DNA from: Balneola vulgaris DSM 17893
Lineage (GTDB): Bacteria; Bacteroidota; Rhodothermia; Balneolales; Balneolaceae
Length of the DNA stretch: 64,000 bases
Reading direction: 5' to 3'
Assembly (NCBI RefSeq): GCF_000375465.1
Contig: NZ_AQXH01000001.1
Location: 310,130 to 374,129, forward strand
Position numbers and translations under genes: made by a program. The notes beneath the pieces are model-generated. The model was not told where the DNA came from and did not search any database. It saw only the letters and a program-made list of their open reading frames with translations. How positions within the stretch are numbered: the first letter of the stretch is position 1; every line of letters starts with the position of its first letter. Positions 8,605 to 17,537 of the stretch are shown here, one piece after another.

Positions 8605-10645
8605 GTCCCTCCTTCTTAGGATATACATTCATCAGGATCTTATTTAATGAAGATTCACCACGTCGATTAATCAATTCATAAATACGTGCAGATTCATCTT
8701 CGTAATAAATTTCAACTTCCCTACCATCCATTGATCTATAGTTTAAAACCCAGTCATCAAGTTGGGTCATTAAGCGTTGAGAATCATATAAAATACCTTG
8801 TTGGATCGAGGTATAAGGTGGTTTTTGTACGAACACAAAAATACTAGCAGGTGGTATCGAAACGGAATCACTTCTAAGTTCTTCGGGAACCTCTAAATAC
8901 TGATTGTATTCTTCATCAATTTCTGAATATGAATTCAGAAAAAACTCATAGTTCATAAAGTAATGACGGTTTTGAGCTAACGCATCATCAATTGGCGGAC
9001 TTACAGTAGCATATGTATAAGGAAGCCTATCATGAATGATGTTGTAATAAGCATTAAAGAAACCCTCTGGCATGGTTTGAGGAAGAGTTTTTTCAACCTT
9101 TATACCTCCCGTAATAAATATACCATTACCTAAAAGTAGTAAGAATGCAACGGGCTGTACATACCTGATAGAATCATTCGCCTTATCAAAAATCTTAGAT
9201 ACAATGGTAAAAAATCCATAGAAGCCAAGACCAAAGAGTACTGATATCAAAATGGCATAAAATGCATTTAATTGATCAAGATCTAAGAAGTAGATATCAA
9301 TATTAACAAAGGAGGTATATAGCACGGATACCGTTAGAAATAGTGCAAAATAGACCATTTCATCAACGAAATGCTCTTCTTTGTCAATGAGGTTCAGTAT
9401 GAGGAATACTGTTAACAATCCAATTGCTATGAAAAAATACACTTCACTAAGAGCACTTAGCTCTAATACCAGATGCGGGAAATAACTAAAGATCATCGTA
9501 TCTAGAAGCTGGCTATCAAAATAGCTAAGTATATTACCACCTTTTAAAAGGAGATGAATGATGTATGGAGCTAAAACTACTGCGTAATTAACTGCTAAAT
9601 ATGAAACTAGTTTTATGAAGTTCTGGAGATACCTTCTACGTGGTATTCCTAACAGGGCATATATTTGGAAGGGTAATAGTACGATTAAGAGTACAAACAC
9701 ATTGGTTAGGCCAGTAGCTATAATACCCATTGAAACATAGAACCAAGGTGCTTTATCAATAGCTCTAATGTTTCTGATAAATATAAATGCTGTTGGAAGT
9801 GCAAAGCACAAAGCCAATGATAAACTGTTGGATCCATTCTCGGCCCCTAGCGTAATTGGTAGTAATAACGTGGGGAAAAAAGCATACACACTCGCCCCAA
9901 ATAATGCAGCAGTTCTTCTCTTCCCTTTGGTAATTTCTAGAATAATCCAATACACAATAAGGGTTAAAAAGAAACTAGTGATACTACCCAAAAGGTTTAA
10001 TGTCATTTCTGCACTCACTTGAGTTAATGAGCTAAACATATCAACCAAAGCATGCATCCCTCTAGGTGCCGGTAAATCCCCAAAATATTGCTGGAGCCTT
10101 ATATTTTTTATGGCCTCAAGTTCAAAATACCATGCCCTACTAAATGGTGAGGCATTTATAAGAATAGGGATCAATCGGATTATACAGGCTGATACCCCAA
10201 TTAGAATTGCCGAGATGGTATATCTACGTTCTATGATTGAATAGTCGAATGATGGCTTAAACTGCTCTTTAAGCCCCTTAAAACTAAAGTCCCTAATGGT
10301 TTCTATAAATTTAACAAAGCCAGATACGATTCTATTTTCAAATACATGATGGATGGATCTAATAGATGTACCTTTTTTTAATTCCTTATAAATCGATACG
10401 ATAATAGGAACGGCAATCAGGAAACTAAATAAACTGATCAAATCATATAGATGAGCGATGCACAATAGGAAGATACAGGTTAGCATTGTACCCCCTACAC
10501 CCACCCAAGTATAGAGCATCCGGTCAATACCTTTTAATTTACGTGCATGAGGCAAAAACTTTGGACCAACCCACACAAATAGAATCACAAAGCATAACAC
10601 AATGCGAGTCACCGAAAATAATACTAGTGTCCAATAGGGTAACAT
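8582..10645 (-). CDS. Polytopic membrane protein of the Pel-like operon, GT-C-like
   Basis: 687 residues with roughly a dozen membrane helices over the first 540 residues and a soluble, probably periplasmic, C-terminal domain of about 140 residues (from GIKVEKTLPQTMPEGFF onward). Between helices 4 and 5 is an extended loop with RAWYFELEAIKNIRLQQYFGD and PAPRGMHALVDMFSSL, resembling the first extracytoplasmic loop of GT-C membrane glycosyltransferases, where a conserved acidic residue (the E of FELEAIKN here) sits. No PelE, PelD or Wzy signature was recognised. Position inside the operon (5 nt after the hydrolase gene, 23-47 nt overlap with the export gene) makes a role in Pel-like polymer synthesis or modification likely. 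Family assignment is a guess from topology. Confidence 0.6.
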   Translation of the reverse strand: MLPYWTLVLFSVTRIVLCFVILFVWVGPKFLPHARKLKGIDRMLYTWVGVGGTMLTCIFLLCIAHLYDLISLFSFLIAVPIIVSIYKELKKGTSIRSIHHVFENRIVSGFVKFIETIRDFSFKGLKEQFKPSFDYSIIERRYTISAILIGVSACIIRLIPILINASPFSRAWYFELEAIKNIRLQQYFGDLPAPRGMHALVDMFSSLTQVSAEMTLNLLGSITSFFLTLIVYWIILEITKGKRRTAALFGASVYAFFPTLLLPITLGAENGSNSLSLALCFALPTAFIFIRNIRAIDKAPWFYVSMGIIATGLTNVFVLLIVLLPFQIYALLGIPRRRYLQNFIKLVSYLAVNYAVVLAPYIIHLLLKGGNILSYFDSQLLDTMIFSYFPHLVLELSALSEVYFFIAIGLLTVFLILNLIDKEEHFVDEMVYFALFLTVSVLYTSFVNIDIYFLDLDQLNAFYAILISVLFGLGFYGFFTIVSKIFDKANDSIRYVQPVAFLLLLGNGIFITGGIKVEKTLPQTMPEGFFNAYYNIIHDRLPYTYATVSPPIDDALAQNRHYFMNYEFFLNSYSEIDEEYNQYLEVPEELRSDSVSIPPASIFVFVQKPPYTSIQQGILYDSQRLMTQLDDWVLNYRSMDGREVEIYYEDESARIYELINRRGESSLNKILMNVYPKKEGRAADLFK
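8605..8616 (-). promoter_or_regulatory. Strong Shine-Dalgarno site for the fused export gene
   Basis: On the minus strand the bases AAGAAGGAGGG fall about 3 nt before an in-frame GTG (8604-8602) and 6 nt before a CTG (8601). They sit within codons 4-8 of the frame that opens at ATG 8628. Such a complete site is rare in this window and argues that translation starts at 8604 or 8601, which also gives a more usual signal peptide. Confidence 0.5.
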
Positions 10646-10650
10646 TAGTT

Positions 10651-11508
10651 TTATCTATTTGTGTTATGAATTAGTGGAAGCTTATTCAACTCTATAGTGC
10701 TTATAAAGTAATTAAAGCCCGTTGTGTCTAGCCTCTGGGTGATTTGAGTAGCTAAGCTATCAGAGTCTGCAAAATCGATAATTAAGATGGGTAGCTTAAA
10801 ATTTTCTTGAATAGCTCTAATACTTGCTATAGAAACATTATAGGGACCTTCTTCTTCAAGATTATAACTCGAAGTATTGAAGTCATAGGCACTTGCTATA
10901 TCTTCTTTTGCATAGCCATCAATTGAATTTTTTACTTCCGAAAGTAAGAAATCTCCTCCATTTTGAATCATCACGATATCGGGGAATTGATCTCTAATTT
11001 CATTAATCAATTTCACCATAACGGTTTTGTACTCTGAACGCGGTGTATAAGGTGATACCGCATCTATAGTATCTAAAAACAAACCATCGAAACCTTTCTC
11101 TAAGATGCGCGGGATGACTTCTTCTATAAATAAATTTTTTACTCTTTCATTTTTTAAATCAATGAAATAAGAACCCCAAAATTCATTTTGCCCTAGAAAT
11201 CCTATTTCTTGAAGTTCATCAAAGTACCACTGGGATTCATTAACCTCTCCAAGCGACAAGTATGCAAAGGCATTAACTTCTTTTTCTTTGATAAGTTGAA
11301 CTTCTTCGGAAGTATATAACTGCGACTCTAATATAAGTGCCTTATATCCTTGTACCTCATGAGGAAACACCTTTGAGTATATAACCCCAAATGGGTTTAT
11401 ATCTTCGTCCTCTAATCTATTCTGTCCAATTTGCTCGTCTTCGCATGTAGATTGAAAAATGGCAGAACAGAGAACAATGATTACTAATATCATTGAATAT
11501 TCATTCAT
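10651..11508 (-). CDS. GH114/PelA-hydrolase-like glycosidase, exported
   Basis: 285 residues. N-terminal hydrophobic segment followed by Cys22 (FQSTC), probably a lipoprotein or membrane anchor with a non-ideal lipobox. The rest is a TIM-barrel of the endo-alpha-1,4-galactosaminidase type (GH114, related to the PelA hydrolase domain): FAYLSLGEVNESQ at 81-93, KGFDGLFLDTIDAV at 138-151 with acidic residues D146 and D149, and IVMIQNGGDFLL around 172-183. In Pseudomonas PelA this hydrolase is fused to the deacetylase; here it is a separate gene, as in Gram-positive pel loci. It would cleave galactosamine-rich polymer during synthesis or release. Overlaps the HD-GYP gene by 4 nt (ATGA). Confidence 0.82.
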   Translation of the reverse strand: MNEYSMILVIIVLCSAIFQSTCEDEQIGQNRLEDEDINPFGVIYSKVFPHEVQGYKALILESQLYTSEEVQLIKEKEVNAFAYLSLGEVNESQWYFDELQEIGFLGQNEFWGSYFIDLKNERVKNLFIEEVIPRILEKGFDGLFLDTIDAVSPYTPRSEYKTVMVKLINEIRDQFPDIVMIQNGGDFLLSEVKNSIDGYAKEDIASAYDFNTSSYNLEEEGPYNVSIASIRAIQENFKLPILIIDFADSDSLATQITQRLDTTGFNYFISTIELNKLPLIHNTNR

Positions 11509-13148
11509 TCTTCAACCCCAAGCTCCACACAGCCTTGCCATCCTAGGCTTTGAATTAATTGAATAACCGTTGGTATAAGCACCATATCAAACTGTTTATC
11601 TGCTCTCTCAATTAAATTATCGGCTAACTGTTGTAAATACTCATCGTCTGTTTTTTGAGAATCCTCAATACTACTCTCAATGAAATCAACGATGTATTCA
11701 AATACCCCGATAATTTTACCCGTCCAAGGAATTTCAACCCCAGTTAAACCATTAGGAGCTCCTTGCCCATTTACCCATTCGTGATGCGTTTTGATACCCT
11801 CAATTACATCTGAAGTCACGGGCAAACTACTTAACATGGTAGCGCCTGCAATAGGATGAGCCAATTCTGATCCCACACTAGCAATAGAACTAATTCCGGC
11901 GGCTCCTACATAACCTATATCATGTAACTTTGCCGTTAATTTGATGGTCTCCATCTCATCTTGATCTAACCCAAATAACACTCCAAACATTGAAACGAAT
12001 CCGATGAGCCTTGGTGTGTGATAATATGTTTTGCTTCTCTTCTTCTCTAAAGCACGTAACAACAGATAGAATGACTCTATCAGTTGATCTGAAAATATGT
12101 GATTCTGATTCCTATATGATAAAAGATTACCAAGTATAGAGTTAATAGTGTTCAACACCTCTGGGTCAAAATCAGGTTGACTATCTCCTTCGTAACAAAG
12201 CCAAAGCAATCCTTTAATCTCAGCATCGATAAAAGGCTTTATAAGGGGTTTTAATTGATGCTCTGTTAATACATGCTTCTCATTTTCATTTATGCTGAAG
12301 GTGTTGTCAGAATTATTAAAGGTATAAAGTGGCTCTACACCCGTAGCTGATAGATGCTTAAGTACTTCTTCATTTACATTAACGGAAGTAATGATGGTTG
12401 GTTTGTCATCCTTGTATTCAATTACGGCACCTGAGCTGGCATGAATAGAATTCAAAATATAAAGGACCATTAGTTCAGCGATGCCTTTGGTATTCAATGC
12501 ACCAGAACCTAAATCCCCAACAACCCCTTTAATCCTGTTCTCATAATCATGTGCAGATCGTTGTTCTTCTTCATCTAACTCAATAAGCCAATTAGCAAGC
12601 AGTCTACCGACTATCGATAGTTTTGATCGCATCGATTCAGGGCTTTGTTGATAAGGCCCTACTACATAAAGCCCCCAGACAATGCCTTCTTTTGTGAATA
12701 ATGGAATATGTTCGCAGTTACCTATGGTATGTGCTGAAACGCCAAACTCATTAAAACTATCTTCCCACTCTCTCTTCTTTTGTAGATTTTGAAATTGATT
12801 TTCGAAATTTTCTACAAACTGCTGCCTTTGAACTTTCGCTTCTTTTGAATCTGAATCTTCAGTATTTGATTTGTATAGATTTTCAGAAATTACAAATCGT
12901 TTTGTGAGTACTAATTGATCCCCTTCTTTCTTATACACAAAATGAACAGGGGCAGAGTAAAGTAAATCCATCCACTCTACTAGATTTTGAAAAGAAGGAA
13001 TCTCTTTTCTAGAAAGGTGTTCAGCGGATAATGACCAAAATTCCAATTCTTCTTCCGTACCAAACGACTCTATGGAAAAGGCTTTGCCTAATCTATTACC
13101 TAGTGTACTAAAATATTTTTTAACGTCTTTTCCCATAGTTGTCCTCAA
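11505..13148 (-). CDS. GAF and HD-GYP domain protein (c-di-GMP phosphodiesterase-like)
   Basis: 547 residues, no membrane segment. Residues about 40-195 and 210-345 look like two GAF-type sensor domains (HIPLFTKEGIVWGLYVVGPY; ASSGAVIEYKDD). Residues 355-545 form an HD-GYP domain: E368 and H377 (ALEKKRSKTYYHTPRL), H409-D410 (KLHDIGYVG), H431 (HPIAG) and H455-H456 (HHEWVNG) supply the usual metal ligands. The GYP triplet reads GAP (463-465 region), a known weak spot for activity. HD-GYP domains hydrolyse c-di-GMP; here it lies between pelG and the hydrolase gene with 4-nt overlaps on both sides, where Pseudomonas-type loci keep the c-di-GMP receptor PelD elsewhere. It may either degrade or merely sense the nucleotide. 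Confidence 0.85.
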   Translation of the reverse strand: MRTTMGKDVKKYFSTLGNRLGKAFSIESFGTEEELEFWSLSAEHLSRKEIPSFQNLVEWMDLLYSAPVHFVYKKEGDQLVLTKRFVISENLYKSNTEDSDSKEAKVQRQQFVENFENQFQNLQKKREWEDSFNEFGVSAHTIGNCEHIPLFTKEGIVWGLYVVGPYQQSPESMRSKLSIVGRLLANWLIELDEEEQRSAHDYENRIKGVVGDLGSGALNTKGIAELMVLYILNSIHASSGAVIEYKDDKPTIITSVNVNEEVLKHLSATGVEPLYTFNNSDNTFSINENEKHVLTEHQLKPLIKPFIDAEIKGLLWLCYEGDSQPDFDPEVLNTINSILGNLLSYRNQNHIFSDQLIESFYLLLRALEKKRSKTYYHTPRLIGFVSMFGVLFGLDQDEMETIKLTAKLHDIGYVGAAGISSIASVGSELAHPIAGATMLSSLPVTSDVIEGIKTHHEWVNGQGAPNGLTGVEIPWTGKIIGVFEYIVDFIESSIEDSQKTDDEYLQQLADNLIERADKQFDMVLIPTVIQLIQSLGWQGCVELGVEE

Positions 13149-14773
13149 TATGCAGAGTAATAAAAATAGTCTAAATGTTTAAAAAATCTTTTGCCAATCA
13201 CCCAGGTAATGAATGCAAATGCGAATGAGCCTGCAACGAGTCCAATTACCGCGTATTCGAAGCCGAAAAGTCGGCTACATAAAAACCCAACTATACCATT
13301 TACGAGTATGGCTATAATTATGGGATAAATAACAAATTCAGGACGATTCATTGTAAAAAAGAACAATGAATTAAGTAGGCCAAATACTAGAAAAAAGTAC
13401 CCAATACTGCCTATCCAGTACACTTTAAAAGTAATGGGGTTTGCAAAGAAATCTTTGATCTCCGGTATTTGATCTTCGAATACTCTAAGTGCCATTACTC
13501 CATAGTATGTGCCTATAATTGAGATCACACCAATTATTAATAGTAGGAATACCTGTGCATTATAAAATCTATTGAAGTACTTATTAAAGCCTTTATAATT
13601 AGAGATTTTAGTCTTCTTCTGAGCCGGCATAATTTTATGGCTGAACAACTGTATGCTAAACTCCAGGGCAGCTACCGTTACAATTAAACTGATTAACGCC
13701 CAATCCATTCCTAATTCATACGGTGTGTTAAACCAAATTATATAAGGTGGAGGTGGTATACCTGCCGACCACGCCAATACCCTATCAATGAATAAAAAAC
13801 TAAAGTAACACAGCCCATATATATAGTAGCGATAGGTTGTATAAAAACTTACCTCAGCTTTGGGAAGGCTTTGCTTATACATTTTCTGATTTTTCGTTCG
13901 AATCTTAAATGAATAAAATATTATACAGTATACCGATTGAATAAGTGTAGTAAGCAATATACCCGCCCACTGAGATACATAGATGCCTATATCCAATACT
14001 TCCATTCCAAAGGCAACGCCTAAAGTACCCGTCACAATACTTATAAGGATTACAATCTTTTGACCACTGGCATATAAAACAGCCGCTGAAAGAAGCATAG
14101 TGGATATTAATACATAATAAACCAGCCCAATGGTTACCATCAACTGAGGATACAGCGGTAAGATTAAGTTCAATAAATAGAATGCTGCACCAAGGAATAA
14201 CATCATTGGAAGGGCCATTTTAAGAACGGCTTTAATGGCTTTCCAACATAAATAGTAATTATCCTCTCCTATGTACTTAGAAACTAGTCGACCTAATACT
14301 TGAATAAATCCACCCGTTAGCACAAATGAACTAATGGTTCCAATGGCAATCATTGTTGCTTGAGCTTCATTAAATCTAAACCAAGCCCATAATGCATATT
14401 CGAAAAATAAAATTGCAGCAATTTGGGATAGCATCGGCATAGTAAAGAGTAAACCAATACCATAATGCTTTACGAATAACTTTGAGCTCGTAAAGAAATC
14501 ACCCAATTTTTCCTTCTCTTCTTTATTTCTCCCTTTTGCTTCAGATTTAATCGCAGTTTTTAAATCTGTGAATACAACTTTTGCTAGGTCAAAAACAGAT
14601 TCAAATCCGAAATCTGTTTTGGCATCTATATCTCTTATACCTAATGATTCAATGGTTGCAGCTACCGCCCAAACACTCAATGGATTCCCAATCAGTTCCT
14701 TCACCTTTAGGGTGAGTTCATTTAAATTGGTTTCTTTTACCTCTTCATTTATATGAGACGAGCTTTCAAGCAT
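13145..14773 (-). CDS. pelG: PelG-like polysaccharide transporter (MOP superfamily)
   Basis: 542 residues. After a soluble N-terminal region of about 105 residues comes a run of about twelve membrane helices starting at HYGIGLLFTMPMLSQIAAILFFEYALW, with FVLTGGFIQVLGRLVSKYIGED, the early segment characteristic of PelG. PelG is thought to move the nascent Pel polymer across the inner membrane. Family members I know are about 450-460 residues without the N-terminal part, so the extra SVWAVAATIESLGIRDIDA-type domain is unusual and may contact the glycosyltransferase or regulator. The ATG lies within the end of pelF (8-nt overlap) and the stop overlaps the HD-GYP gene by 4 nt, so the three proteins are made together. 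Confidence 0.85.
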   Translation of the reverse strand: MLESSSHINEEVKETNLNELTLKVKELIGNPLSVWAVAATIESLGIRDIDAKTDFGFESVFDLAKVVFTDLKTAIKSEAKGRNKEEKEKLGDFFTSSKLFVKHYGIGLLFTMPMLSQIAAILFFEYALWAWFRFNEAQATMIAIGTISSFVLTGGFIQVLGRLVSKYIGEDNYYLCWKAIKAVLKMALPMMLFLGAAFYLLNLILPLYPQLMVTIGLVYYVLISTMLLSAAVLYASGQKIVILISIVTGTLGVAFGMEVLDIGIYVSQWAGILLTTLIQSVYCIIFYSFKIRTKNQKMYKQSLPKAEVSFYTTYRYYIYGLCYFSFLFIDRVLAWSAGIPPPPYIIWFNTPYELGMDWALISLIVTVAALEFSIQLFSHKIMPAQKKTKISNYKGFNKYFNRFYNAQVFLLLIIGVISIIGTYYGVMALRVFEDQIPEIKDFFANPITFKVYWIGSIGYFFLVFGLLNSLFFFTMNRPEFVIYPIIIAILVNGIVGFLCSRLFGFEYAVIGLVAGSFAFAFITWVIGKRFFKHLDYFYYSAY

Positions 14774-16352
14774 TTACTGTTTCAACCTCCTCTAATTCGT
14801 GAAGTAGATCTAATACAGATTGGGTTCTTACTGTAGACTTCAATGGATTTCTATCCTTACTCGCCAATACTTTATAAGAAGTCAGATATGAATTTACCGA
14901 ACGATCGGTAGTAAAATTCAACAGAACCTTCTCACGAGATTTATTACCCAATTCAATTCGAAGGTTTACATCATTCAATAGCTTAACAACACCATTTGCT
15001 ATTTCTTGGGGGGCACGAGGTTTACATAGAATACCACATCCTTCTAGGGCATCTTTAATACCACCAACATCTGTTGCAACAACCGGTCTACCACAGCTCA
15101 TGCTTTCAATTACGGTGTATGGAAAGCCTTCAGAAATTGAAGTTAATATGGAAATATCTCCTTCATTAAAAATCATACTCGGGTTATTATGAAACCCACC
15201 AAACCTAAAATTATCACTTAAGTTAAGTTCATCTATTAAGGCTCTACATTTTTCCACATATTCTTTATCCACGTCCAAACTACCGTACACTATGAATTGA
15301 ACTTCGGGAATTTCCTTACGAACCAAATCACAAGTTCGAATCATAGTTTCGATGTCTTTTAAGGGAAATACTTGAGCTACTGCAATTACTGTAGGGACTC
15401 CTTCAGTATGTTTTGGTTTTGGAGTTGGTTTGAATAAATCCGTATCAACCCCATTATAAATTGGGATTATATTTTCTGGAGCAGCCTCAAATCGTTCTTC
15501 CCATTTCTGATTAGCTGTAGTTACTGGTGAAATTTGGTCTGCAGTAGCATAAACAGCTCTAGTTACTAAGGTTGAGAGATCAACGAGCAGTTTTTTAGAA
15601 AAAAAAGACATATCCGATCGACCAATGTTGATCAATCGTTCTCGCATATACACCCCGTGGTCTGTAACCATGCTAGGGATACCATATTCATATTTAGCCG
15701 CAATCGAAGTAAGTGCAGGAAAACCCGCTAAAGTAGAATGGCAAACATTGACGTTCTTTGGAATTGGACAAGCTATAGGCATTAAAAAATGATACAACCA
15801 CCGCATCCCATTGGTCATGTCAATTACCTTAGGTATCTCACCAAGCTCATCTTCTGAATCATTGGCATAGGTAGAAATTAACAGCTCTCTGAATTGAGCC
15901 CACAGAATGGGGTCCTTTAAAGTGATTTTATAGTCATAATGTTGGAAATATTTCCAGAAGCCATAGATCACATCACTAATTACTTGCACATCCATAAATG
16001 GATCTAAAAGACATTTAAGGAAATCATTATAGATGGGTAAAAAATGACTCCTAATGGCTTCTTTTGTGGTTTTAGACTTACGACCTATTTGTTCTGAGAA
16101 GCTATGATTAAAATCAAAGTATTGTATAGGTTCTTCTACACCCCATAGTGGGATGTGTATTATATCGGTAACGTTGTCAGGAATTTTGTACCTAGGTTCC
16201 ACAAAGGGAGAACCCGTAACTGCAAGTATTTGGAAATCAACTTCATTTTTCAACTCTGTACATAAAATATGAGCCCATGTACTAACTCCACCACCACTAA
16301 ATGGATAGGAACCTTCGGTCTCAAATAATACAACAGGCTTGAATTCACTCAT
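14766..16352 (-). CDS. pelF: PelF glycosyltransferase (DUF3492 + GT4)
   Basis: 528 residues, close to the 507 of Pseudomonas PelF. The N-terminal DUF3492 region begins VLFETEGSYPFSGGGVSTWAH, with the glycine-rich GGGVSTW sugar-nucleotide-fold start, and continues through the long insertion typical of PelF. The C-terminal GT-B half has VIAVAQVFPLKDIETMI and the EX7E motif ISEGFPYTVIESMSCGRPVVATDVGG. PelF is the cytoplasmic, UDP-sugar-using polymerase of Pel and is soluble; no membrane segment is present here either. It overlaps the upstream second glycosyltransferase by 4 nt and pelG by 8 nt. This is the best marker that the operon is Pel-related. Confidence 0.93.
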   Translation of the reverse strand: MSEFKPVVLFETEGSYPFSGGGVSTWAHILCTELKNEVDFQILAVTGSPFVEPRYKIPDNVTDIIHIPLWGVEEPIQYFDFNHSFSEQIGRKSKTTKEAIRSHFLPIYNDFLKCLLDPFMDVQVISDVIYGFWKYFQHYDYKITLKDPILWAQFRELLISTYANDSEDELGEIPKVIDMTNGMRWLYHFLMPIACPIPKNVNVCHSTLAGFPALTSIAAKYEYGIPSMVTDHGVYMRERLINIGRSDMSFFSKKLLVDLSTLVTRAVYATADQISPVTTANQKWEERFEAAPENIIPIYNGVDTDLFKPTPKPKHTEGVPTVIAVAQVFPLKDIETMIRTCDLVRKEIPEVQFIVYGSLDVDKEYVEKCRALIDELNLSDNFRFGGFHNNPSMIFNEGDISILTSISEGFPYTVIESMSCGRPVVATDVGGIKDALEGCGILCKPRAPQEIANGVVKLLNDVNLRIELGNKSREKVLLNFTTDRSVNSYLTSYKVLASKDRNPLKSTVRTQSVLDLLHELEEVETVNA

Positions 16353-17536
16353 TGGCTAATCACACTTCCAATTGTTGAAAATAACTGATCATATTCTTCA
16401 AAAATAATCTCCCAAGTATGACTTTCCATCAACGTAACCTTTCGCTCTGCAATCAATTCTTTTAAGATGTTAGGGTTCGTAATAACATGGTCAATCTTTT
16501 GAACAAGCTCAGCATCCGATGTGCTACTATCTACAGTAATAGCAAAAGCATTTGTTACGTCACCAACTTCCCATCCAAATGGAAGTGCGTTTTTAGCTAA
16601 AGCCTCAAACATGACTAAGGGTTGAGATTCATTATGGCTTGTAATAACTAAAGCATCCATTCTGCTCATATGTTCAATTGCTGAAGTATTCCAAATCAAC
16701 TCAACTTCATCATAGCACTTACCTCGTTGTATAACCTCTTGCTGTAGCTTCTTCTCATTTGCGTCACTTAACATCATGATAAACTGAGGGTGTGAATGGG
16801 TAGCCTGTTTTCTAAAATCATCTACAAGATCAAAAAAACGAAGTGGATTTTTCATTTCAGCACACCTGCCTACCCAACCGATAACTGGGTCATTATTTAG
16901 CTGAATTTCTTTCTCAATCAAATCAGTGGATATGCCATTTGGGATATATACGGGACTTTTTGCCCCTAATGCTTTTTGTTCATTTATATTGATTTTTGAT
17001 ACAGAAACAACTGTTTCGGCTTGTTCATATACTTCCGACGCGATCTCTTTAAAGTCTTCCATTATTTGATGTTTACCAATAACAGAACCTTCAATTTTAA
17101 ACCCACATTCTAAAGCTACCGCACCCTTTTCCACCTCTTTCCAATACAATGCGTGTTCAGTTAGAACCAAGGGAATTTGTCTAATTTTAGAGATTTCACT
17201 TCCCAACCAACCCGCAAAACCGGTATTGGTTACATGAATTAATTCGAAACTTAAATTTGAAAGATTAGGAGCCACGGATGCAAACCAAGCATCTTTCTCA
17301 TACTGCCAACTCTGTTCAAATTTAGGAGGATGAACACGTGAAAATGATCGAACATTATCCGGTATAGGATATAATGCCTGATAAGGATCTAACTGAAGAA
17401 ATTCATCCGTGGCCACTTGAAGAATATGAAAGTGATAATCACTCAGCCCTAACAAATATTGATATACCCACTCACTTACCCCTCCTCTATACCATGGATA
17501 AGTTCCTTCAATAATTAATAGTATACGAGGTTTCAT
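16349..17536 (-). CDS. Second PelF-like glycosyltransferase
   Basis: 395 residues. The N-terminus ILLIIEGTYPWYRGGVSEWVYQYL parallels the start of the PelF next door (EGTYPW..GGVSEW versus EGSYPF..GGVSTW), followed by NLSFELIHVTNTGFAGWLG and a GT-B C-terminal half with VIGWVGRCAEMKNPLRFFDLV and ITSHNESQPLVMFEALAKNALP (EX7E-like, with a Glu in each position). It is about 130 residues shorter than PelF because the middle insertion is absent. It probably arose by duplication from a PelF ancestor and may add a second sugar to the repeat unit or make the primer. Starts 1 nt after the preceding response-regulator gene. Confidence 0.85.
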   Translation of the reverse strand: MKPRILLIIEGTYPWYRGGVSEWVYQYLLGLSDYHFHILQVATDEFLQLDPYQALYPIPDNVRSFSRVHPPKFEQSWQYEKDAWFASVAPNLSNLSFELIHVTNTGFAGWLGSEISKIRQIPLVLTEHALYWKEVEKGAVALECGFKIEGSVIGKHQIMEDFKEIASEVYEQAETVVSVSKININEQKALGAKSPVYIPNGISTDLIEKEIQLNNDPVIGWVGRCAEMKNPLRFFDLVDDFRKQATHSHPQFIMMLSDANEKKLQQEVIQRGKCYDEVELIWNTSAIEHMSRMDALVITSHNESQPLVMFEALAKNALPFGWEVGDVTNAFAITVDSSTSDAELVQKIDHVITNPNILKELIAERKVTLMESHTWEIIFEEYDQLFSTIGSVISQ

Positions 17537-17537
17537 A

